NCBI GenBank assembly: GCA_011051855.1
Contig: DRKG01000106.1
Coordinates: 1 to 19,563, forward strand
Source of the DNA: a bacterium
Lineage (GTDB): Bacteria; Planctomycetota; UBA1135; UBA2386
Direction: 5' to 3'
Length of the DNA: 19,563 nucleotides
Positions 14,534 through 19,563 of this stretch are shown here, in pieces; position 1 is the stretch's first letter, and each line of letters opens with the position of its first letter. Made by a program: the position numbers and the translations under genes. The notes under the pieces are model-generated. The model saw only the letters and a list, made by a program, of their open reading frames with translations. It was not told where the DNA came from and made no database searches.

Positions 14534-15307
14534 TCACCAAACGAGGGTCGATCGGAATGCGCGGCTCTTGCTGGCCCGAAAGATCGTGTGGTGCTCTTCG
14601 CCGGGCATCGGTTCAAAGAGCATCGTAACACTGGGAAGTGCGGCGTCGGTGATCGCCCGCGCCAGGTCGGCAGCGAAGGGGGCGATGTCTTCTTCGTTGG
14701 CCGAGGTCAGGTAGAGCCGCAGGTCGTGGCCCCGGCTGGCCTGCAGGTGGTGAGCGGCGCGGCGAACGAGCGCATGGTCGTCCCACCAGAGGCTGGGGCT
14801 GATGGCAATGTAGCGGTCGAACAACTTGGGTTCGCGCAGCATCGTTTCGATCACGAACAGGCCTGCCAGCGATTCGCCGACGATGGCACGCTTGCCACTG
14901 CAGCGGAATCGGCGCTCGATGCACGGGATCAGTTCGTCGCGGATGAACTTGCGGAACGCGGCCGAGCCGCCGACGACCGGGGCGATCGTGCGGTCTTGCG
15001 AGACTGTCGTGGGGCCAGTCAGGTCGCGGCAGCGTTCGGTGTTGGGAATGCCGATGACCAACATCGGGGGGATGGAGCCGTCGGCGATCAGCGATTCGAT
15101 CGTCGCGACGATGTGCGGAAAGTCCTCGTGCAGGCCGCCGTCGGGCATGTAGAGCACGGGGAAGTGCGCCGCACGGTCTTCGTGATACGCGTCCGGCGTG
15201 TAGATGTTGATGCGGCGCTCTTCGTCGAGGGCCGCGGAGTCGAGCACGATGGACTCGTGACGCGGAATCGGATCGCCGGTGCGCGTTGCGCAACCCGTGA
15301 GCGCCAC
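14534..15307 (-). CDS. Esterase D / enterochelin-esterase-family alpha/beta hydrolase with truncated leader
   Basis: The protein is 257 aa from a GTG at 15307. The fold follows the PF00756-type esterases: RRINIYTPDAYHED and FPVLYMPDGG, PMLVIGIPNTERCRDLT, FIRDELIPCIERRF, nucleophile elbow GESLAG (catalytic Ser), SPSLWWDD, and a terminal His in PGEEHHTIF. An acidic residue in LTSANEED is the likely third triad member. It should hydrolyse an ester such as a formylthiol, siderophore or acyl-sugar ester; the substrate is unclear. The protein opens MALTGC, a perfect lipobox without the positively charged and hydrophobic part of a signal peptide. An in-frame TGA lies five codons upstream and no hydrophobic leader was found just upstream in the other frames. 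The leader seems lost or unrecognised, so export is doubtful. The catalytic domain is complete. Confidence 0.83.
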   Translation of the reverse strand: MALTGCATRTGDPIPRHESIVLDSAALDEERRINIYTPDAYHEDRAAHFPVLYMPDGGLHEDFPHIVATIESLIADGSIPPMLVIGIPNTERCRDLTGPTTVSQDRTIAPVVGGSAAFRKFIRDELIPCIERRFRCSGKRAIVGESLAGLFVIETMLREPKLFDRYIAISPSLWWDDHALVRRAAHHLQASRGHDLRLYLTSANEEDIAPFAADLARAITDAALPSVTMLFEPMPGEEHHTIFRASKSRAFRSTLVW

Positions 15308-15390
15308 TGACCTTCCCCCGGATCAAGAGCTGACGGAGCTGCGGGTGAGCGAGGAGCGGTTTCGTTGGTGGGTCCCGGTAGATTGCGTGG

Positions 15391-15552
15391 ATGCGCGACC
15401 GTGATCTCTACGCTACGATTCTCGGCCTTGAGGCTCCGTGAAAAGTCGTCGACGTCGACCTGGATGCGAAACTCAAGCTAGTTGCCGTGAAGGTTGACGC
15501 TGAGGGTGTGAGTTCCGGAAAGTCTGACTCGTGTCGAAGCATCCTTCCTTGA
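15391..15552 (+). pseudogene. Decayed 5' fragment of an ISL3-family transposase
   Basis: Read from the ATG at 15391 the frame gives MRDRDLYATILGLEAP, a stop (TGA at 15439-15441), then KVVDVDLDAKLKLVAVKVDAEGV and onward to a stop at 15550. ISL3 transposases commonly begin LY..ILGL..PW.V..V.LD, so the TGA stands exactly where Trp (TGG) is expected: one base change made the stop. The Cys-rich zinc-binding and DDE parts that should follow are missing. It is a dead remnant, which suggests an insertion sequence once lay beside the toxin-antitoxin genes. The family call rests on remembered motif similarity in about 40 residues. Confidence 0.6.
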
Positions 15553-15669
15553 GCTGGCGGAACCGCCTACCGGACTTGAGTCACCCCGGTTCGACCGATG
15601 AGTCATTCGAGGCGCGCGAAGTGTCGCTGATGACCTGGGATCCGAGCGCCCGGACGACTCTACGAGTCA
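15525..15669. repeat. Cluster of five GAGTC/GACTC sites
   Basis: GAGTC occurs at 15578-15582, 15600-15604 and 15664-15668, and its complement GACTC at 15526-15530 and 15656-15660. The first two forward copies are part of TGAGTCA and stand 22 bp apart, about two helical turns. The last two form the inverted repeat GACTC-TAC-GAGTC. All are GANTC methylation-type sites. They could be protein-binding half-sites or chance. Confidence 0.3.
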
Positions 15670-15694
15670 GCCCTTCGCATTCCCCACGGCCCCC

Positions 15695-15728
15695 CTGTCG
15701 TCCAAGGTATATATACCTTGGACGACAG
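15695..15728. repeat. 34-bp perfect palindrome, distal copy
   Basis: Two 17-bp arms match without error around a centre at 15711/15712. The core CCAAGGTATATATACCTTGG (15702-15721) is identical to the core at 15818-15837. The flanks CTGTCGT / ACGACAG differ from the other copy but are still complementary to each other. It is a candidate operator for AbiEi or another dimeric regulator, or a cruciform-forming element. No T-run follows, so it is not a simple terminator. Confidence 0.9.
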
Positions 15729-15800
15729 CCCGATGCGAGTTTAGCTTGCTGAACCGGAAGTCGCGCCCCGGCAGCATCTTGCGTCTGCCGGACTCGCCGG

Positions 15801-15829
15801 TTGCTCCATAGGCGCCACCAAGGTATATA
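15801..15829 (+). promoter_or_regulatory. Candidate abiEi promoter with its -10 inside the palindrome
   Basis: TTGCTC (15801-15806) and TATATA (15824-15829) are separated by 17 bp, a normal -35/-10 spacing. Matches to consensus are 3 of 6 and 4 of 6. The -10 would sit in the centre of the proximal palindrome, so a protein bound there would block transcription. The transcript would start near 15836 and leave a 5' leader of about 10 nt. Confidence 0.35.
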
Positions 15830-15842
15830 TACCTTGGTGGCG
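15813..15842. repeat. 30-bp perfect palindrome, proximal copy abutting abiEi
   Basis: Two 15-bp arms match perfectly around a centre at 15827/15828, 116 bp from the centre of the distal copy (about 11 helical turns). The 20-bp core is identical to the distal copy; the flanks CGCCA / TGGCG are not. The right arm contains GGTGG (15836-15840), the only SD-like sequence before the abiEi ATG at 15846. A hairpin in the mRNA or a bound protein could thus control both transcription and translation. Confidence 0.9.
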
Positions 15843-15845
15843 ACC

Positions 15846-16724
15846 ATGGTGATTCCATCCCTCAATCGATCCAAGCACGAGATCCTCAGCCTCGTTGGCA
15901 AGGGCGCCACCCGTGTGTTCCGAAAGGCAGATCTAGCCACTCTCCTCCGGGAGAATCGGGATCGCTGGGGACTCGCCCAGAACGTCAGGTTCGCCGACTT
16001 CCTCGAGTTCCTGACCACCGAAGGACAACTTGGAGAGGTCTCTCTTCCGTCGGAGAGCGACTACTCCCCCATTCGCCGCTACGTGTGGGGTGACATCACC
16101 CCTTTCGAGCTTGCCCTCGGGTTGAAGGAGGGAAGCTACCTCACCCACTCGACCGCCGTCTTCCTCCATGACCTCACGGAGCAGATTCCGCAGACGATCT
16201 ACGTGAACGCGGAGCAATCCCCGAAGCCGAAACCCACCGGTGAGCTCACCCAAGAGTCTCTTGACCGGGCTTTCCGCACTCACCAACGGTCGTCTCGCTA
16301 CGTGTTCATCCACGAGCGGAACCGGTTCGTCATCCTGAGCGGCAAGAACACCGGTCGATACGGTGTCGTCTCGCTTCCCGCACCCGATGGCCGAAAGGTC
16401 CAGACGACAGACCTTGAGCGCACCCTGGTCGACATCGTTGTCCGCCCTGCCTACGGAGGAGGCGTTCACGAAGTGCAGGCAGCCTTCCGAGCTGCCTCCG
16501 ATCGACTCTCGATCTCGAAGCTCCTCGCCACCCTTCGAGCACTCGACTACGTCTACCCGTACCACCAGGCTCTTGGCTTCTACCTCGATCGCTCTGGGGT
16601 GCCGAGCAAGCGTCTCGAGAGGCTTCGGAAGCTGGGTGTCGAGTTCAACTTCTACCTTGCACACGGCATGAAGAACCCCGCCCTCGACTCGTCATGGCGA
16701 GTCTTCCACCCAAAGGGGCTCTAG
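15846..16724 (+). CDS. abiEi: AbiEi-family antitoxin (type IV toxin-antitoxin), winged-helix regulator
   Basis: The protein is 292 aa from the ATG at 15846, 3 bp after the proximal palindrome; a TTG start at 15801 would read through the palindrome and is rejected. Residues about 10-68 look like the N-terminal winged helix of AbiEi (RVFRKADLATLL, FADFLEFLTTEGQLGEVSL). Residues about 98-120 (YLTHSTAVFLHDLTEQIPQTIYV) and 187-201 (TTDLERTLVDIVVRP), followed by YGGGVHEV and LRALDYVYPYHQALGFYLDRSG, are typical of the AbiEi C-terminal antitoxin domain. AbiEi proteins counter the AbiEii toxin without stable binding and repress their own promoter through inverted repeats. Here the toxin gene faces it and overlaps its 3' end by 33 bp. 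The first 51 codons have about 73% GC at third positions by hand count, lower than the neighbours, which suggests transfer. Confidence 0.87.
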   Translation: MVIPSLNRSKHEILSLVGKGATRVFRKADLATLLRENRDRWGLAQNVRFADFLEFLTTEGQLGEVSLPSESDYSPIRRYVWGDITPFELALGLKEGSYLTHSTAVFLHDLTEQIPQTIYVNAEQSPKPKPTGELTQESLDRAFRTHQRSSRYVFIHERNRFVILSGKNTGRYGVVSLPAPDGRKVQTTDLERTLVDIVVRPAYGGGVHEVQAAFRAASDRLSISKLLATLRALDYVYPYHQALGFYLDRSGVPSKRLERLRKLGVEFNFYLAHGMKNPALDSSWRVFHPKGL

Positions 16725-17573
16725 CTTCCGAATCTGGTCCACAACGAACTCGAAGTAGAAGCCGTAGTCCCGAGGCCTTCCAGCCGGGATCGAGTTGAGC
16801 ACCGTTGCCCACTCGGCTTCGTGAAAGTTACGGTACTTCGGGACGTGTTCCAAGAGCTGTAGAGGTACGCTCTTTGTCTCGAACACGGCTTGCACCATCT
16901 CGTGGACCGAGGCCTCCGACAGTTCCACCCGGCCTTCCGTCAGTAGCGCGTGGATGTCGTAGAAGTCGCGCGCTCGCGGAGCAGGGTGTGCGCGGTGGCC
17001 GTACTCCTCCATCTGCTGACAGATCGACCTCAGCTTCTCGGCCGCGATGAGGTTCGGTGTGTAGACCTGGCACGAGAAGCTTTCCTCCACGACCTTCTCT
17101 TCCCGGTCTTTGCAGTACTCGAACTTGCTGATTTCGATCCGGAACTTCCGTTCCGACTGCATTCCGTCGCTGACTGGAAGCGCCTGTCTGCGGAGTCTCT
17201 CGATGTCATCTGAGAGCCGGCCCCAGAGCCCCCTGGTGGCGAGCTTGAACTCGGCATTGTAGCCGCCCCACCGCTTGTTGAACTTGTCACTTGGCTTGGT
17301 CGGCCTCGGCGTGAACCGCTCATCGAAGACGACCAAGTCGTGCCGGGCCAGGTGAGCCCGGAGTGCCGCGAAGATCCTACGGCCAAGTTCGTCCGGATCA
17401 TCGGCGTCGGCTTCCATCGAGTAGTCGATGTCCACCGATGCTCGCAGCCCGATCTCGTGGACGAGGGCGAGAGCGTTTCCGCCCTTCAGAATCAGCAGCT
17501 CGAAGAGCTCATCGTCTGCGGCCAGTGCCGTGATGATCTGGCGCCGAAGCCATCTGAGTTCTACGTCCCGCAC
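16692..17573 (-). CDS. abiEii: AbiEii/AbiGii-family nucleotidyltransferase toxin
   Basis: The protein is 293 aa from a GTG at 17573 with AGGGG (17578-17582, complement) at a suitable distance. It carries the nucleotidyltransferase motifs of AbiEii: LKGGNALAL (30-37; usually KGGTAL) leading to LRASVDIDYS with Asp48 and Asp50 as metal ligands, then AAEKLRSI with Lys180, and PRARDFYDIHALL with Arg202, Asp203 and Asp206, matching the RxKDxxD-type motif. All catalytic positions are filled, so it should be able to transfer nucleotides to a target, probably RNA, and stop growth or abort phage infection. The Thr-to-Asn change in GGN is mild. A weak promoter (17626-17631 and 17603-17608, 17-bp spacing) lies upstream. 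Unlike known abiE operons the toxin is on the opposite strand to its antitoxin, so it has its own expression control. Confidence 0.87.
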   Translation of the reverse strand: MRDVELRWLRRQIITALAADDELFELLILKGGNALALVHEIGLRASVDIDYSMEADADDPDELGRRIFAALRAHLARHDLVVFDERFTPRPTKPSDKFNKRWGGYNAEFKLATRGLWGRLSDDIERLRRQALPVSDGMQSERKFRIEISKFEYCKDREEKVVEESFSCQVYTPNLIAAEKLRSICQQMEEYGHRAHPAPRARDFYDIHALLTEGRVELSEASVHEMVQAVFETKSVPLQLLEHVPKYRNFHEAEWATVLNSIPAGRPRDYGFYFEFVVDQIRKLEPLWVEDSP

Positions 17574-17826
17574 GGTTCCCCTGCCGAATGCATCGTCCTG
17601 GCATCAGATCACTGTCGATCTCTACCGGCAACGGTTGTGCAACAGCTTGTTGTGCAGATTCACGAGGGCACGATCGCACGCTCGCCTCGGTATGGGCAAG
17701 GTCTTCGCTGCTGCTCGTGCAAGTGGCCCTTGCACAATCGAGCCCTGAGTAGACCGCAGCGCGGATCTCCTCGCGGCTGTCGTCCCGAACAACGCGGAAC
17801 CGGAGCAGCGGCAGCCCGGCGCGCAG

Positions 17827-19527
17827 CTACTTCTTCTTGCCGACGATGAACACCTCGCCGTGCCCGATCTCGGCCAACGTCTCGAGCAGCGTTTCGTTCG
17901 CTTCACCGAGACCGACGCAGTGAATGCGGATGCGGCGGAACGCGTTCTGCCGCACGAGATCCTGGATCAGCCAGGTATCCATGTCGGCGGCACGAGGGCG
18001 GTGGCCGCTTCCCGTGAAGGTCGGAAAGCTGGCGTACGGGCCGGGGTAGTTGATACGTGGTGTGCGCGCCGCCGCGATGCCACGTTCGACGTCCCGCATC
18101 ACGCGGCCTTCACCGTAGTCCTTGTCGTTGATGTCGAAACCATCCCAGTTGGGGACCCCGTCCGACAGCAGGAAGACCGTGTCGCAGCCTTCGATCAGCG
18201 GCTTCGGCGCGACGTAGCTCGGTTCGCCGTTCGGTCCGCGCTTGCCGAGCGAGAACGCGACGCTCATGCCGAAGTGCAGGCTGGTTTCCCCGCGCAGCAC
18301 CATCTGACCCTGCTTCCTGCCGGCGGTCGCCATCGTCGCGTTGATCGAGTCGAGTTCGGCCATCGCGCGCTTGACGTTGGCCGGGGTCGCCTTGACCAAG
18401 CCCTTGGTCGCGTCCAGCGTGCCGGCGTCGGTGCCGAACCAGACGATGCTGAATTGCTTGTCCTTCGGCAGTCGCGACAACGAGATGCGCAGTTGTTCGC
18501 GCGCGAGATCCCAGCGGGTGACGATCTTGTGCCACGGCAGGTCGCTCTCGTCGAGCGCCATGCTCTTCTTCTTCCGCTTCTTCTTCGGGCCGGTGATCGG
18601 ACCCTTCGGGCGCGCGCTCGGCGAGATCTCCTTGAGCATCGAGTCCGACATGTCGACCACGTAGCAGAAGCGCTCTCCTTCGGTCTCGATGCCGAAGAAG
18701 CGCGGCTTGACGACGGTGTGGGTGCTCTTGGGTCTCTTCACCTCGCCGCGATCGAGCAGTTCGAGCCATGGTTCCGGGTTCACGAACTGCGCCGGGCCGT
18801 TGAGGATCGTCTGCAGGTGCCGCGCCATCTGCACCTTCGCGCTGTGGCTGAGTCGGACGTCGGCCGCGAGCAGGCTGATGTAGGCTCGCAACGCCTTGCG
18901 GTAGCCGTCTTCGTTGACGCGCGCCTTGTTGCGCCGCAGGGCCCCGGTCATTGCGCCGAGCAACAGCATGCGGTCGCCCGGCTTCTTCGGGAACTCGACG
19001 CAGTTGGGCACGACTACGGCCGCCAGATCCGGCCGGCTCGAGTCGCCGATCGCGAGGATCGCCGCCGCCCGCTGGTAGGTCTTCTTCGCGCCGGTGGCGA
19101 TGCGCATCGCGTTGCGCGCGTCGACCAGGGAGATCTCGTTGCGCAGCGTGTGGTACCACAGCCAGGTGTCGACCGGGTCGTCGAACTTGCGGCGCATTTC
19201 GGCGAAGCGTGGCACGAACTGCTCGTCGCGGAAGAAGCGGCCGAACATCGAGGCCAGCGTGTAGCGCGAGTGCTCGGGGTAGTCCTTGGCCTTGGCGTAG
19301 TCTTTGGCGAGTACGGTCAGCGCGTCCGGTGAACCGGTGCGGGCGAGCGTTTCGCGGCCCGAGGTGTGGTACTGGAACGGCAGCCGGCTGAGGCATTCCT
19401 GGTAGCGGGCCAGCGCCTGGTCGTAGGGCATCGGCTCCCCGCGCTGTTGGGCGATGGCTTCGCCGACGAGGGCGCCGGCTGCGAGCAGGGACAGGCTGAG
19501 GAGACGGTTGCAGCGAACTCGAACCAT
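17827..19527 (-). CDS. Secreted VWA-domain protein
   Basis: The protein is 566 aa from the ATG at 19527, with a signal peptide (RLLSLSLLAAGALVGEAIAQ). Residues 30-275 are helical and repeat-like with many HEAT-style pairs (DALTVLAKDY, YQRAAAILAIGD, DLAAVVVPNCVEF, DGYRKALRAYI), probably a scaffold. Residues about 285-566 form a von Willebrand A domain with an intact MIDAS site: DMSDS (Asp292, Ser294, Ser296), Thr415 in GETSLHFG and Asp456 in LLSDGVPNWD. It should bind a divalent metal and a protein partner. A basic insert PKKKRKKK (about 314-321) follows the first MIDAS loop. VWA proteins with such leaders are common in Planctomycetota, but the partner is unknown. It ends 253 bp before the toxin start on the same strand; that spacer shows no gene. 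Confidence 0.85.
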   Translation of the reverse strand: MVRVRCNRLLSLSLLAAGALVGEAIAQQRGEPMPYDQALARYQECLSRLPFQYHTSGRETLARTGSPDALTVLAKDYAKAKDYPEHSRYTLASMFGRFFRDEQFVPRFAEMRRKFDDPVDTWLWYHTLRNEISLVDARNAMRIATGAKKTYQRAAAILAIGDSSRPDLAAVVVPNCVEFPKKPGDRMLLLGAMTGALRRNKARVNEDGYRKALRAYISLLAADVRLSHSAKVQMARHLQTILNGPAQFVNPEPWLELLDRGEVKRPKSTHTVVKPRFFGIETEGERFCYVVDMSDSMLKEISPSARPKGPITGPKKKRKKKSMALDESDLPWHKIVTRWDLAREQLRISLSRLPKDKQFSIVWFGTDAGTLDATKGLVKATPANVKRAMAELDSINATMATAGRKQGQMVLRGETSLHFGMSVAFSLGKRGPNGEPSYVAPKPLIEGCDTVFLLSDGVPNWDGFDINDKDYGEGRVMRDVERGIAAARTPRINYPGPYASFPTFTGSGHRPRAADMDTWLIQDLVRQNAFRRIRIHCVGLGEANETLLETLAEIGHGEVFIVGKKK

Positions 19528-19563
19528 GGTGGTGCGCGAGAGGAATCGGCGAACTCCGGGGCC

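Larger units (their letters stand above)
15308..15845. other. Non-coding insert region with transposase relic and palindromes
   Basis: No intact gene was found in these 538 bp. It holds the 5' regions of the esterase (minus) and abiEi (plus) genes, an ISL3-type transposase relic at 15391-15552, five GAGTC/GACTC sites between 15526 and 15668, and two long palindromes at 15695-15728 and 15813-15842. Short frames through the palindromes look like chance readings. The region appears to be the left flank of a transferred segment. Confidence 0.6.

Noticed and set aside
15531..15752. 73-aa plus-strand frame through the distal palindrome
   Set aside because: Composition looks random and it crosses the palindrome; the matching RYIYLG peptides near both palindromes on either strand simply reflect the shared core.
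15695..15842. Palindrome pair as a CRISPR array or Rho-independent terminators
   Set aside because: Only two copies with differing flanks and an 84-bp spacer, so not CRISPR. No T-run follows either, and the cores are AT-rich at the centre, so not typical terminators.
17574..17826. Possible RNA gene or inverted repeats in the spacer between the toxin and VWA genes
   Set aside because: TTGTGCAA-type repeats and a CAACA-GCT-TGTTG hairpin are short and imperfect; no tRNA or terminator structure could be built.
17860..19332. 490-aa plus-strand frame over the VWA gene
   Set aside because: Antisense shadow; the minus frame has a signal peptide and an intact MIDAS motif.

Overview
The window is high-GC bacterial DNA with many GTG starts, few clear Shine-Dalgarno sequences and tightly packed genes. 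It most likely comes from a member of the Planctomycetota. The evidence is a membrane-anchored Ser/Thr kinase with a large extracytoplasmic part, secreted DNRLRE proteins ending in a GTGCP-type C-terminal domain, outer-membrane barrels and a VWA protein. The phylum is inferred from gene style; there is no marker gene. No rRNA, tRNA or CRISPR array was seen.

Layout. (1) 1-2906: a peroxiredoxin-like protein overlaps a transmembrane Ser/Thr kinase by 4 bp. (2) 3213-5752: a porin-like barrel protein on the minus strand diverges from two tandem paralogous barrel lipoproteins. (3) 5771-6784: an orphan PstS-like solute-binding protein. (4) 6970-11078: a vitamin B6 cluster made of a MocR/PdxR regulator, pdxS, pdxT and, touching pdxT, a 2,4-diaminopentanoate-dehydrogenase-like oxidoreductase; a membrane-anchored beta-sandwich protein follows to 12327. 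(5) 12362-15307, minus strand: an esterase, then two tandem DNRLRE paralogues, probably one transcription unit. (6) 15308-17826: a foreign-looking insert with a decayed ISL3-type transposase start, two long perfect palindromes sharing a 20-bp core, and an AbiEi/AbiEii (type IV) toxin-antitoxin pair. (7) 17827-19527: a secreted VWA-domain protein.

Two parts deserve attention. The AbiE pair is arranged tail-to-tail with a 33-bp 3' overlap, instead of the usual same-strand operon. The antitoxin gene begins 3 bp after a 30-bp perfect palindrome that contains its likely -10 element and its only SD-like sequence. A second palindrome lies 116 bp upstream with the same core and different but still self-complementary flanks, as expected for paired operators or hairpins under selection. 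In the B6 cluster, a three-half-site array sits near the pdxR start and suggests autoregulation by a PLP-sensing MocR protein. That array implies the GTG at 6970 is the true start.
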